A stretch of 46,086 nucleotides of DNA from UBA2638 sp046293135 (GTDB taxonomy: Bacteria; Pseudomonadota; Alphaproteobacteria; Micavibrionales; Micavibrionaceae): positions 1 to 46,086 of the forward strand of contig JBKBPR010000008.1 in the NCBI GenBank assembly GCA_046293135.1, in the 5' to 3' direction. Numbering within the stretch: position 1 is the stretch's first letter; every line of letters starts with the position of its first letter. The translations under genes and the position numbers were made by a program. Of this stretch, positions 7,811 to 16,781 are shown one piece after another. Below the pieces are notes generated by a model. It searched no databases. It had not been told where the DNA came from and worked only from the letters and a program-made list of their open reading frames with translations.

Positions 7811-8209
7811 ATGTCTATGAACGATCCTCTTGGTGATTTGCTGACACGGATCCGTAACGGTCAACAGGCCGGTAAGGAATCCATTGCGGCACCGTTTTCG
7901 AAATTGCATGAGAATGTCTGCAAGGTTCTGAAAGAAGAAGGTTTTGTGCGTGACTATAAAGTCAATGCGCTTGACAATAATAAGAAAGAAATCGTTGTCT
8001 ATCTGAAATATTCGGAAGGCCGCGGCGTTATCCGCAAGATTGACCGCGTGTCAAAGCCGGGTCGTCGTATCTATACGAATGTGAAAGATATGCCACGCTT
8101 CTATAATGGCCTGGGCGTTTTGGTGTTGTCGACACCGCACGGCGTTCTGGCAGACAGCAAGGCTCGCGCCAATAATGTTGGCGGCGAAATCCTCTGTCAG
8201 GTGTTCTAA
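7811..8209 (+). CDS. rpsH: 30S ribosomal protein S8
   Basis: S8 is a central-domain primary binder and, in E. coli, the translational repressor of the spc operon. The 132-residue product contains NDPLGDLLTRIRNGQQAGK at the start. The C-terminal end VLSTPHGVLADSKARANNVG plus GGEILCQVF carries the RNA-binding motif. The start at 7811 is 11 bases after AGGAG; an ATG two codons on is less well placed. Confidence 0.97.
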   Translation: MSMNDPLGDLLTRIRNGQQAGKESIAAPFSKLHENVCKVLKEEGFVRDYKVNALDNNKKEIVVYLKYSEGRGVIRKIDRVSKPGRRIYTNVKDMPRFYNGLGVLVLSTPHGVLADSKARANNVGGEILCQVF

Positions 8210-8228
8210 AGGAAAAGGAATTAAGACG

Positions 8229-8789
8229 ATGTCACGTATTGGTAAATATCCGGTTGTCATTCCTGATGGTGTTGAAATTCAGGTCAACGGACAAGAAGTG
8301 AAAGCCAAGGGAAAGCTTGGTGAGCTGAAGGTTGTTGTTCACGATGATGTTTCGGTCGAGCTTCAGGACGTTGCCAATGATGAAGGCAAATCCGTTAAAG
8401 CTGTTAAGTTGGCAGCGCGCAACGAAACACGTCAGGCACGTCAAATCTGGCCGACTATGCGCACTTTGGTGAATAATATTGTTGTCGGTGTCAGCCAAGG
8501 ATACAAAAAGGATCTGGAGATCAAAGGGGTTGGTTATCGTGCCAATTTGCAAGGTCAGGATCTTGTGATGTCCCTCGGTTTCTCACATGAAGTGAAATAC
8601 CGTATTCCTGACGGCATTAAGGTTGAAGTAGAAAAGCAGGTTGCCATTTCCGTGAGCGGAATTGACAAGCAGCTGGTCGGGCAGGTTGCTGCCAATATCA
8701 GAGGGTTCAAGCCGCCTGAGCCATATAAAGGCAAAGGTATTCGTTATGCGGATGAGTATGTTCTGCGTAAAGAAGGCAAGAAGAAGTAA
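8229..8789 (+). CDS. rplF: 50S ribosomal protein L6
   Basis: L6 sits at the base of the L7/L12 stalk near the sarcin-ricin loop. The 186-residue product shows MSRIGKYPVVIPDGVEIQV at the start. The C-terminal end has RGFKPPEPYKGKGIRYADEY, the conserved RNA-binding segment. I chose ATG 8229, 7 bases behind AAAGGAAAAGG, since an upstream frame extension overlaps rpsH and is unrelated to L6. The spacing to rpsH is 19 bases. Confidence 0.97.
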   Translation: MSRIGKYPVVIPDGVEIQVNGQEVKAKGKLGELKVVVHDDVSVELQDVANDEGKSVKAVKLAARNETRQARQIWPTMRTLVNNIVVGVSQGYKKDLEIKGVGYRANLQGQDLVMSLGFSHEVKYRIPDGIKVEVEKQVAISVSGIDKQLVGQVAANIRGFKPPEPYKGKGIRYADEYVLRKEGKKK

Positions 8790-8819
8790 ACTAGGTTTTT
8801 TAGAATTTTTGAGGTTGCC

Positions 8820-9200
8820 ATGGCAAAACTTACATCAGCACAAAGACGCAATTACAGAACGCGTAACAAGATCCGCAAGGTCAATATTGATCGCAATCCA
8901 AACCGTGATGTGCGTCCGCGTTTGTCTGTCTATCGTTCAGGTAAGCAGATTTATGCGCAGGTCATTGACGATATTAAGGGCGTAACTTTGGCAGCGGCCT
9001 CGACCGTTGAGAAAGATTTGCGCGAGAAAATCAAATCCGGTTCGACCGTGGATGCAGCCCAGCAAGTTGGTAAGCTGGTTGCACAAAGAGCGAAAAAAGC
9101 CGGTGTTGAGAAGATTGTTTTTGACCGTGGCCGCTATTTGTATCATGGCCGGGTAAAGGCTTTGGCTGAGGGCGCGCGTGAAGGCGGCCTTGTATTCTAA
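8820..9200 (+). CDS. rplR: 50S ribosomal protein L18
   Basis: L18 binds 5S rRNA with L5 and L25. The 126-residue product has RLSVYRSGKQIYAQVIDD and, near the end, VEKIVFDRGRYLYHGRVKAL followed by AEGAREGGLVF, all typical of the family. The start is at the ATG behind GAGGTTGCC. rpsE follows after 39 bases. Confidence 0.97.
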   Translation: MAKLTSAQRRNYRTRNKIRKVNIDRNPNRDVRPRLSVYRSGKQIYAQVIDDIKGVTLAAASTVEKDLREKIKSGSTVDAAQQVGKLVAQRAKKAGVEKIVFDRGRYLYHGRVKALAEGAREGGLVF

Positions 9201-9239
9201 GGCATTACAGGAATTTTTTTAAAAGAAGGAATGAAAAAT

Positions 9240-9827
9240 ATGGCACGTGGAGCACCACAGGAACAGCAAAGAGAAGAGCCGGAACTGATCGAGCGTTTGG
9301 TCGGCATCAATCGCGTTGCGAAGGTTGTGAAGGGCGGACGTCGTTTTGGTTTTGCAGCGCTTGTCGTTGTCGGTGACGGCAAAGGCCGCGTCGGCTTCGG
9401 AAGCGGTAAGGCCAAGGAAGTGCCGGAAGCGATCAAGAAAGCGACCGATCAAGCCAAGCGCGAGATGGTTCGCGTTCCATTGCGCGAAGGCCGCACAATC
9501 CACCATGACGTAAGAGGTCGTCAAGGTGCTGGTCGCGTGTTGCTGCGCTCTGCTCCTGCTGGTACTGGGATTATTGCCGGAGGTCCGATGCGTGCGGTAT
9601 TCGAAGCGGTCGGAATTCAGGACATTGTTGCCAAGGCTATCGGTTCGAATAACCCATATAGCATGGTGAATGCGACATTTGCGGCGCTTAAGGAAATGCA
9701 AAGCCCACGCCATGTTGCGGGTCGCCGTAACATCAAAGTGAGCGATATCGTTGCCAATCGTGAAGCGGCGCGTACATCCTCTGAAATTGCCGAAGATAAG
9801 GCAGCGGAAGACGATAAATCAGAATAA
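9240..9827 (+). CDS. rpsE: 30S ribosomal protein S5
   Basis: S5 contributes to translational accuracy and mRNA entry. The 195-residue product has the N-terminal domain with RLVGINRVAKVVKGGRRFGF and VVGDGKGRVGFGSGKAKEVP. The C-terminal domain has PAGTGIIAGGPMRAVFEAVG and the SNNPYSMVNATFAAL end. ATG 9240 is 9 bases behind AGAAGGA; the ATG at 9231 abuts that site with no spacing, so I rejected it. The last ~15 residues form a short acidic tail. Confidence 0.97.
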   Translation: MARGAPQEQQREEPELIERLVGINRVAKVVKGGRRFGFAALVVVGDGKGRVGFGSGKAKEVPEAIKKATDQAKREMVRVPLREGRTIHHDVRGRQGAGRVLLRSAPAGTGIIAGGPMRAVFEAVGIQDIVAKAIGSNNPYSMVNATFAALKEMQSPRHVAGRRNIKVSDIVANREAARTSSEIAEDKAAEDDKSE

Positions 9828-9866
9828 GATTTATTTTTGTATTGAGAATATAAAGGATTTGGTTCC

Positions 9867-10229
9867 ATGACTGAGAAAAAAGACGAAGCAAAGAAAGCAC
9901 CTGCGAAGAAAGCCGCAGCGCCGAAAGCTGTAAAAGCTGATACGGCGGCAAAAAAGACTGACGCGCCGAAAAAGGCAGCCAGTGAAAGCAAGGCGGCAGC
10001 GCCTGCAGCAGCGAAGCCAGCAGCTCCGGTCAAGAAAAAGCCATCTGGCGCTGTTGTTCGTGTTACGCAGATTGCGAGCCCGATCAGCCGTCACCCAAGC
10101 CAGCGCGCGACGCTGATTGGTCTTGGTTTGAACAAGATGCACAAAACACGCGAACTCGAAGATACGCCGTCTGTGCGCGGTATGATTTTTAAGGTGAAGC
10201 ACCTGCTTAAAGTTGAGGATGTCGCTTAG
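9867..10229 (+). CDS. rpmD: 50S ribosomal protein L30 with a long N-terminal Lys/Ala-rich extension
   Basis: The last ~60 residues are a normal L30: VVRVTQIASPISRHPSQRAT, LIGLGLNKMHKTRELEDTPS, and VRGMIFKVKHLLKVEDVA. The first ~57 residues are a Lys/Ala/Pro low-complexity region, so the product has 120 residues against the usual ~60. The ATG at 9867 has an AAAGGATTTGG site 8 bases upstream. No ATG with a better ribosome site lies just before the L30 domain, so the extension is probably translated. In L29 and S17 the similar tail is C-terminal; here it is N-terminal. Confidence 0.93.
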   Translation: MTEKKDEAKKAPAKKAAAPKAVKADTAAKKTDAPKKAASESKAAAPAAAKPAAPVKKKPSGAVVRVTQIASPISRHPSQRATLIGLGLNKMHKTRELEDTPSVRGMIFKVKHLLKVEDVA

Positions 10230-10289
10230 GGCTGAATGATCGTTAAACTCTGGTCAGGGCTTAAGGCTTGAATAAAAAAGGATAAGACA

Positions 10290-10799
10290 ATGAAACTGAA
10301 CGAATTACAACCCAAAGAAGGCTCCGCCAAGAAGCGTATGCGCGTTGGTCGCGGTATCGGTTCCGGTAAGGGTAAGACGTCTGGCCGTGGTCAAAAAGGT
10401 CAGAAGGCGCGCTCTGGCGTGGCGATCAAGGGTTTTGAAGGCGGACAAATGCCGCTCGACAGACGCTTGCCGAAATTCGGTTTCAGCAACAAGAAATTTA
10501 CAACCGAGTATGCTGAACTGACTTTGGCGAAATTGCAAAAGGCGATTGATGATAAGAAAATTGATGTGAAAAATGAAGTCACTGAAGATATTCTTGTTGC
10601 TTCCGGCGTTGTGCGCCGTAAGCGCGATGGTATCAAGCTTTTGGCTTCCGGTACGCTCTCAGCCAAGGTCAATTTGAACCTGTCAAAGGTCACGAAAGCC
10701 GCTGGTGAAGCGGTTGAGAAAGCCGGCGGTAAGGTCACGATTATTGATAAATCCGTTGCTCCTGTGAAAAAGCGCGGTGAGAAGGCGGTTGCGAAATAA
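10290..10799 (+). CDS. rplO: 50S ribosomal protein L15
   Basis: L15 is a late-assembly 50S protein. The 169-residue product begins MKLNELQPKEGSAKKRMRVG and has the glycine-rich GRGIGSGKGKTSGRGQKGQK region, then GFEGGQMPLDRRLPKFGF. The ATG follows AAAAAGGATAAGACA. It is the last gene of the spc block here: a terminator hairpin and about 1 kb without genes separate it from secY, which normally follows directly. Confidence 0.97.
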   Translation: MKLNELQPKEGSAKKRMRVGRGIGSGKGKTSGRGQKGQKARSGVAIKGFEGGQMPLDRRLPKFGFSNKKFTTEYAELTLAKLQKAIDDKKIDVKNEVTEDILVASGVVRRKRDGIKLLASGTLSAKVNLNLSKVTKAAGEAVEKAGGKVTIIDKSVAPVKKRGEKAVAK

Positions 10800-10874
10800 T
10801 TGATATTTCGTGGTGTTGCGGCTGCGGATTTAGGGCTGCGGCTGTTTTATCGGATATATAGTTTTTGAATTTGT

Positions 10875-10908
10875 AACGGCGGGCTGTAAGGCTCGCCGTT
10901 TCGTTTTT
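10875..10908 (+). terminator. Rho-independent terminator after rplO
   Basis: AACGGCGGGC at 10875-10884 pairs with GCTCGCCGTT at 10891-10900 (10 bp, one G-T pair), with a 6-base loop, and TCGTTTTT follows. It lies 75 bases after the rplO stop and would end the S10-spc transcript, so secY needs its own promoter. Confidence 0.75.
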
Positions 10909-10953
10909 GGCTTGCGTCGTTTTTCATTTTTTTACATTTGTTGTTGGGACGTT

Positions 10954-11056
10954 TCGCCCCACTCGCCCCACTCTCTAGCTTAAAGTGGGGCGAAGGGTTT
11001 GTTAAATATTTCAGTGAGTTATAGGCACTTCGCCCCACTTGCCCCACTCGCCCCAG
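10954..11056. repeat. Cluster of GCCCCACT repeats with alternative hairpins
   Basis: The unit CGCCCCACT occurs directly at 10955-10963, 10964-10972 and 11031-11039, with a further near-copy at 11041-11055, and inverted (AGTGGGGCG) at 10984-10992. The inverted copy can pair either leftward (TTCGCCCCACT with AGTGGGGCGAA) or rightward (AGTGGGGCGAAG with CTTCGCCCCACT at 11028-11039). The same unit recurs near 20744-20827. No coding capacity is evident. It could be a dispersed palindromic repeat family or a transcription end element. Confidence 0.8.
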
Positions 11057-11128
11057 TTATTTTTTTGGTTTAAGGTATTTTGAACCCCCAAGTCACCAAG
11101 ACACCAAGGATTTTCTAGCCTTTATAGT

Positions 11129-11517
11129 GTCATCCCGAGCGAAGCCAAGAGATTCCACAGATTTGTGATGAGATTCTTCCACTCATGGCGACGCCATTCG
11201 GCCTGAATGACAGTGTTTTCCACCACAGAGATGAAAGAGTTTAAAAAAAGAGAACACGGAGTTTGTTTATATTCAAAAGGAACTCTGTGGACTCTTATAA
11301 CTCTGTGTCTTTGTGGTTTCATAAATAAGATCCTTCGCGTTCGCTCAAGATGACCGTCTTGTTTTTCGTGGCTTTCGTGGTTTACATTCCTCTGGATTTC
11401 GGCTTTCGCCGGAATGACAGTGAAACCATATGCCCGCACAAGGCGGGCATTAAGGTTGATTTAAAAATCTTTGTGCTTCTGTGGTAAAAGAGATCCCTAG
11501 GCTTCGCTCGGGATGAC
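11129..11517. repeat. Repeat-rich gene-free island bounded by an 18-bp inverted repeat
   Basis: The left end GTCATCCCGAGCGAAGCC (11129-11146) is exactly inverted at 11500-11517, and a degenerate third copy of the same family lies at about 11328-11355. Inside are fragments of other common intergenic repeats: CACAGAG/CTCTGTG tracts at 11224-11310, a TTTCGTGG direct repeat near 11365-11382, and a hairpin with arms ATGCCCGC and GCGGGCAT at 11430-11450. Frames across it are short and inconsistent. With the flanking bases this fills nearly all of 10800-11799, in which I see no gene. No transposase or target duplication is visible, so calling it a mobile element would go too far. Confidence 0.65.
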
Positions 11518-11724
11518 GGGCTGATGAATCCGATTTTATGATGGTGTATTTTAGGCGCAATTCGCCCCTGAACCAAAACCAGAATATGACTAAATTCCTA
11601 TATTGTCAAGAGGAATAAAACTGTAATCATTTCAAAATCAGTAAAGAAGTGAAGATGTGAACCTGCGGCAACCAATTATGAATATATCAAATATAAAATC
11701 TGCGGGAAAGTTTTCGGTTGCAGC

Positions 11725-11753
11725 TTGTTTCTGTGTGCTCTATTCGTTATAAA
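11725..11753 (+). promoter_or_regulatory. Candidate sigma-70 promoter for secY
   Basis: TTGTTT at 11725-11730 and TATAAA at 11748-11753 are separated by 17 bases and lie 47 bases before the secY start. secY is cut off from rplO by a terminator and about 1 kb, so a promoter here is required. The match is by eye only. Confidence 0.45.
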
Positions 11754-11799
11754 CCAGCTATCAATTTAAAAAATAATAGAAGAATAAAGGAATCGTTTC

Positions 11800-13143
<1,344 letters not shown>

Positions 13144-13250
13144 GTCTGTATATAGCGGCGCATTTGTCATGCTTTTATTTATGCGATGATGTGCCGATTA
13201 TTTGACCGCTACCTTTACATTGCTCTGACAAGCAGCAGGAGAATAAAGCT

Positions 13251-13826
13251 ATGAATTTGATTTTCTTCGGACCACCCGGCGCGGGCAAGGGAACGCAAGC
13301 CCAGCTCATCGAGAAAAAATACGGCCTTAAGCAGCTCTCAACCGGAGATATGCTGCGCGAGGAAGTATCCAATGCGACACCGCTCGGCCTTGAAGCGAAA
13401 AAGCTGATGGATGCGGGGCAGCTTGTGGCCGATGAGATTGTAATCGGAATGATTGCGGCGCGGATTGATTCAGCGGAATGTGCCAAGGGCGTTATTTTTG
13501 ATGGCTTCCCCAGAACGGTCGCGCAAGCCGAAGCGCTCGATGCGATGCTGGCGGAACGCAGCAAGACAATCGATTTGGTGCTGGAGCTGAAGGTTGATGA
13601 TGATTTGATCGTCGAACGTATCAAAAAACGCGCCGTGGAAGAGGGGCGCAGCGATGATACGGTGGAAGCGCTTAAAAAACGTCTGGAAGCATATCGCGAT
13701 TATGCCGCCAAGGTTTTGCCCTATTATCAGGCGAAGCTCGGTGTGCAGCCTGTTGAAGGCATGAAGCCTATCGCCGAGGTGACAGCGCAGATCGAGCAGA
13801 TTATCGGGCTGGATCGAGCCGCCTGA
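13251..13826 (+). CDS. adk: Adenylate kinase, short (lidless) form
   Basis: It catalyses ATP + AMP to 2 ADP in the cytoplasm. The P-loop GPPGAGKGTQ (about residues 7-16), the AMP-site LSTGDMLRE and the DGFPRTVAQAEAL region are present. The ~30-residue zinc-type LID insertion is missing: the segment runs from IKKRAVEEGRSDD straight into the C-terminal helices. The product therefore has 191 residues, as is normal in Alphaproteobacteria. The ATG follows AGCAGGAGAATAAAGCT. It is paired with secY. Confidence 0.97.
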   Translation: MNLIFFGPPGAGKGTQAQLIEKKYGLKQLSTGDMLREEVSNATPLGLEAKKLMDAGQLVADEIVIGMIAARIDSAECAKGVIFDGFPRTVAQAEALDAMLAERSKTIDLVLELKVDDDLIVERIKKRAVEEGRSDDTVEALKKRLEAYRDYAAKVLPYYQAKLGVQPVEGMKPIAEVTAQIEQIIGLDRAA

Positions 13827-13882
13827 CTAACAGGCTGGCGGAGCGTTTTAAAACGTCATTTCATGCAATCGGTTTTGCGCTG

Positions 13883-13919
13883 GTTCGGGTTGGATAAAAA
13901 TGTTTCCAATCCCCCGAAC
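13883..13919. other. Long imperfect hairpin downstream of adk
   Basis: GTTCGGGTTGGA at 13883-13894 pairs with TCCAA (13905-13909) and, after a 3-base bulge, with CCCGAAC (13913-13919), giving a 12-bp stem with a 10-base loop. It begins 57 bases after the adk stop. There is no T-run, so it is not a classical terminator. It may protect or process the secY-adk mRNA 3' end. Confidence 0.45.
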
Positions 13920-13961
13920 ACGCCGCCATCGCCTTAGAAATAATTTCTCGCGCAATAAAAA

Positions 13962-14007
13962 TTGACATAATTTTTATCTCTGGTTATAAGTTGACAGAGT
14001 TAACCAG
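13962..14007 (+). promoter_or_regulatory. Strong sigma-70 promoter with an inverted repeat over the -10
   Basis: TTGACA at 13962-13967 and TATAAG at 13985-13990 are 17 bases apart, close to consensus, 38 bases before the small gene at 14028. CTGGTTA at 13980-13986 and TAACCAG at 14001-14007 form a 7-bp inverted repeat spanning the -10 and the likely transcription start, the place where a repressor would bind. Whether any protein binds is unknown. Confidence 0.6.
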
Positions 14008-14027
14008 TTGAAGGAGATATAATCGCC

Positions 14028-14324
14028 ATGGCACATTTATATAATGTTACCCCTGAGCTTCACGGCATTCACAAAAAAATCAGTGAGGCCGCAGGTGTTC
14101 ACATTTCTGTGATTGCAAACGCCCTGCTGCCGCAGGATTATTCTCTGGCGCGGGACTTTGCACAAAAGGTTGATGAAGGCGTTTCGCAGACAGATCTTTT
14201 GCGTGGGCTTTTGACCCATGCGATTTTCCCAAAGGCTGCGCGGGGTAGTAGCGCAGCGGCCATTTCACCGCCGCCGCCGGTTCCGAGAGAGCCTGTAGCT
14301 TTTGACTGGGATGCGCCGGATTAA
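14028..14324 (+). CDS. Small protein of unknown function between adk and rpsM
   Basis: The product has 98 residues. The ATG is 11 bases behind GAAGGAG, and there is a near-consensus promoter upstream, so expression is likely. Residues ~1-70 look helical and soluble (PELHGIHKKISEAAGVHISV; QKVDEGVSQTDLLRGLLTHA). Residues ~71-98 are Ala/Pro-rich (four consecutive prolines) and end in an acidic DWDAPD. I see no signal peptide, membrane segment, metal motif or clear helix-turn-helix. It separates the secY-adk pair from the rpsM block in a region that is normally continuous. It does not appear to be a ribosomal protein. No function is proposed. Confidence 0.7.
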   Translation: MAHLYNVTPELHGIHKKISEAAGVHISVIANALLPQDYSLARDFAQKVDEGVSQTDLLRGLLTHAIFPKAARGSSAAAISPPPPVPREPVAFDWDAPD

Positions 14325-14363
14325 GTGTTTACGGCGATTTATAGCTTTTTACGCATTAAACCA

Positions 14364-14391
14364 TTGACAAAGCTCCAAAAATCCATATAGT
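14364..14391 (+). promoter_or_regulatory. rpsM: Promoter of the rpsM-rpsK operon with a long leader
   Basis: TTGACA at 14364-14369 and TATAGT at 14386-14391 are separated by 16 bases. About 140 bases of leader follow before rpsM, including a short hairpin CGGG-GTTT-CCCG just after the likely start site. In other bacteria the alpha operon leader is a target for translational control by S4, but rpsD is not here and I see no proven S4 site. Confidence 0.55.
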
Positions 14392-14536
14392 CCGCACAGT
14401 CGCGGGGTTTCCCGTGATTTTGTGTATGTTTACAAACTGGCGCAGTGCAAGCTTAACGGGCGGAACTGTCTACGGTTTGGATGGGTTTATCAGGCAATAA
14501 AGCCTTGATATATCCGAGAAATTGAAAGGAAAGACT

Positions 14537-14908
14537 ATGGCACGTATTGCTGGGGTTAACGTTCCCGATAAAAAACGCGTCCCTATCGCCCTGACCTATA
14601 TCCATGGGATTGGTTCAACAACGGCGTTTAAAATTTGTGAAAAACTCGGCATTGATGTTTTGACCCGTATGGGCAATCTCGATGAAGATGCCCTGAACAG
14701 AATCCGCGCTGAAATCGAAAGCAGCGGTATCCTGATCGAAGGGGATCTGCGCCGTGAGGTTTCAATCAATATCAAGCGTTTGATGGACATGAAATGCTAT
14801 CGCGGTTTGCGTCACCGTTCCGGTCTGCCTGTGCGCGGCCAGAACACAAAGACCAATGCGCGTACGCGTAAAGGTCCGGCCAAGCCGATCGCCGGTAAGA
14901 AGAAATAA
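14537..14908 (+). CDS. rpsM: 30S ribosomal protein S13
   Basis: S13 contacts the P-site tRNA and bridges to the 50S subunit. The 123-residue product starts MARIAGVNVPDKKRVPIALT, followed by YIHGIG. The C-terminal part CYRGLRHRSGLPVRGQNTKT NARTRKG is fully conserved. I chose ATG 14537, 7 bases behind GAAAGGA; the in-frame start at 14522 lies within that leader and is rejected. rpsK follows after 15 bases. Confidence 0.97.
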   Translation: MARIAGVNVPDKKRVPIALTYIHGIGSTTAFKICEKLGIDVLTRMGNLDEDALNRIRAEIESSGILIEGDLRREVSINIKRLMDMKCYRGLRHRSGLPVRGQNTKTNARTRKGPAKPIAGKKK

Positions 14909-14923
14909 GGGAGGGCTTGAGCA

Positions 14924-15313
14924 ATGGCAAAACCAGCAGTGAAGACAAAAAGAAAAGAAAAGAAGAACATCGTTTCCGGCGTGGCGCATGTGAATGCGAC
15001 ATTCAATAACACGCTTGTGACCATCAGTGACGCGCAAGGCAATGTCGTGTCATGGTCGTCATCAGGCATGATGGGCTTTAAAGGCTCACGGAAATCGACA
15101 CCTTATGCGGCGCAGATTGCCGCTGAGGACGCAGGCCGCAAGGCGCAGGAACACGGCATGAAAGAGCTGGATGTTCTGGTGAAAGGGCCGGGTTCAGGCC
15201 GTGAATCCGCTCTGCGCGCGTTGCAGGCAATCGGCTTTACCATCAAGGGCATTTGCGACATTACGCCGATCCCGCACAATGGTTGCCGCCCGCCGAAGCG
15301 CCGCCGCGTATAA
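14924..15313 (+). CDS. rpsK: 30S ribosomal protein S11
   Basis: S11 forms part of the platform and the mRNA exit channel. The product has the standard 129 residues, with HVNATFNNTLVTISDAQGNV, then SSSGMMGFKGSRKSTPYAAQ. It ends PIPHNGCRPPKRRRV as in all family members. It follows GGGAGGGCTTGAGCA. rpsD, which follows in E. coli, is absent, as is common in Alphaproteobacteria. A strong terminator lies 18 bases after the stop. Confidence 0.98.
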   Translation: MAKPAVKTKRKEKKNIVSGVAHVNATFNNTLVTISDAQGNVVSWSSSGMMGFKGSRKSTPYAAQIAAEDAGRKAQEHGMKELDVLVKGPGSGRESALRALQAIGFTIKGICDITPIPHNGCRPPKRRRV

Positions 15314-15331
15314 TGAAGTATGAGTTTCGGT

Positions 15332-15361
15332 TCTCCCCGCATGGTGCGGGGAGAGCTTTTT
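15332..15361 (+). terminator. Rho-independent terminator between rpsK and rpoA
   Basis: TCTCCCCGCA at 15332-15341 and TGCGGGGAGA at 15345-15354 form a perfect 10-bp stem with a TGG loop; GCTTTTT follows. It would end or attenuate the rpsM-rpsK transcript. The 180 bases between it and rpoA hold no gene but should contain a promoter; TATATT around 15414 is a possible -10, without a convincing -35. Confidence 0.75.
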
Positions 15362-15540
15362 AAACCGCCCTTAACAGTTGGGGCAAATATCTAAAGCGAC
15401 GAGCATTCTGATTATATTAGGAATGAAGAGCGAATAGGCCGTTTTAGCCATGAGCGATGACATGACGACATATAAGACAAATGATCCAAGCTTTATGCAA
15501 GAGGTCGGTTAAGAGCCGAATGAAGCGAAAGGAAAAGACG

Positions 15541-16557
15541 ATGATACATAAAAATTGGGCAGAACTGATTAAACCGGCGAAGCTGGAAATTGCACACAAG
15601 GCCGGAACACATATCGGTAAAGTGGTTGCAGAACCTCTGGAGCGCGGCTTCGGCTTGACGCTCGGAAATGCTTTGCGCCGTATTTTGCTCTCCTCTTTGC
15701 AGGGCGCAGCGGTGACAGCCGTTCAGATCAACGGCGTTGTCCATGAATTCTCCTCTATCGAGGGCGTGCGCGAAGATGTGACCGATATTATCCTGAACAT
15801 CAAGGCTTTGGCTGTGCGTATGCATGCCGAAGGCCCGAAGAAAATGCGCTTGTCTGCGGAAGGTCCTTGTGAAGTGACAGCCGCACAAATCGAAGCGGGC
15901 GCGGATATCGAAATCATGAATCCTGATCTGGTGATTTGTACGCTGGATAAGGGCGCGAAACTCTCTATCGAGATGACTGTCAATACCGGAAAAGGCTACC
16001 GCCCTGCCGCGCAGAACCGCCCGGAAGAAGCGCCTGTCGGACTTATTCCAGTTGATTCCGTGTTCTCTCCTGTGCGCAAAGTGACTTACGATGTTGAAGA
16101 CACACGCGTTGGCCAGATCACAGACTACGACAAGCTGACAATGACCGTTGAGACAAACGGCGTTATTTCTCCGGAAGATGCAGTGGCCTACGCCGCGCGC
16201 ATTCTGCAAGACCAGCTTCAGGTGTTCATCAATTTCGAAGAGCCGAAGGAAGCCAAGGAATCCGAAGAAGCACAAGAATTGCCGTTCAACAAAAACCTGC
16301 TCAAGAAAGTCGAAGAGCTGGAATTGTCTGTACGTTCCGCCAACTGCCTCAAGAACGACAATATCGTTTATATCGGTGATCTGGTTCAGAAATCCGAAGG
16401 CGATATGCTCCGCACACCGAATTTTGGCCGTAAGTCCTTGAATGAAATCAAGGAAGTGCTGACGAATATGGGCTTGCATCTGGGCATGAATGTTGAAGGC
16501 TGGCCGCCGGAAAACATTGAAGATCTGGCGAAAAAGGTTGATGATACGCAGTTTTAA
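15541..16557 (+). CDS. rpoA: RNA polymerase alpha subunit
   Basis: The alpha subunit initiates polymerase assembly and contacts activators and UP elements. The 338-residue product has the N-terminal dimerisation domain (about 10-235, with EPLERGFGLTLGNALRRILL) and the C-terminal helix-hairpin-helix domain (about 260-330, with LNEIKEVLTNMGLHLGM). I chose ATG 15541, 7 bases behind GAAAGGA, over an upstream ATG at 15481. The upstream extension is not conserved in the family. It is separated from rpsK by a terminator and from rplQ by 224 bases. Confidence 0.98.
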   Translation: MIHKNWAELIKPAKLEIAHKAGTHIGKVVAEPLERGFGLTLGNALRRILLSSLQGAAVTAVQINGVVHEFSSIEGVREDVTDIILNIKALAVRMHAEGPKKMRLSAEGPCEVTAAQIEAGADIEIMNPDLVICTLDKGAKLSIEMTVNTGKGYRPAAQNRPEEAPVGLIPVDSVFSPVRKVTYDVEDTRVGQITDYDKLTMTVETNGVISPEDAVAYAARILQDQLQVFINFEEPKEAKESEEAQELPFNKNLLKKVEELELSVRSANCLKNDNIVYIGDLVQKSEGDMLRTPNFGRKSLNEIKEVLTNMGLHLGMNVEGWPPENIEDLAKKVDDTQF

Positions 16558-16781
16558 TCGCGTATCCTCTCTCTCGCGGCACTGCGCCTAACCGCGCCGC
16601 GCCCGAAAGAGCTTAACAAGAGCTTAAAAGAGCCCTGAAATTTTAAAAAGGGCTGGCGAGAAAAAGTTTCGGACATGGTGTCCGTATTCGCCGCGTAACG
16701 GTTTGTCCGCCGTGCGCAGCGGGATTGAAATGGTTCTCACCCCGTGAGGCCGCAGCGATAAGCCGAAGGAGGGCTTGAAAA
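16558..16781 (+). other. Structured spacer between rpoA and rplQ
   Basis: This stretch has no gene but several small inverted repeats: AGCCCT at 16631-16636 with AGGGCT at 16649-16654, and CGGACA-TGG-TGTCCG at about 16671-16685. There is also a direct GAGCTTAA repeat near 16609-16627. No T-run follows either hairpin. It may be an L17 leader or an mRNA processing region. Confidence 0.35.

Noticed and set aside
10954..11056. Possible CRISPR array
   Set aside because: The repeat unit is only 9-12 bases, the spacing is irregular, and one copy is inverted; it is a palindrome cluster.
11129..11517. Miniature transposon (MITE) bounded by 18-bp inverted repeats
   Set aside because: The ends belong to a common dispersed intergenic repeat family, a third degenerate copy lies inside, and no target duplication is visible. 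I kept it only as a repeat region.
11122..11576. Small minus-strand frames in the rplO-secY island
   Set aside because: They are made of repeat sequence, have no ribosome sites and overlap each other.
15493..16479. Minus-strand frame of 328 codons opposite rpoA
   Set aside because: A shadow of the conserved alpha subunit gene.
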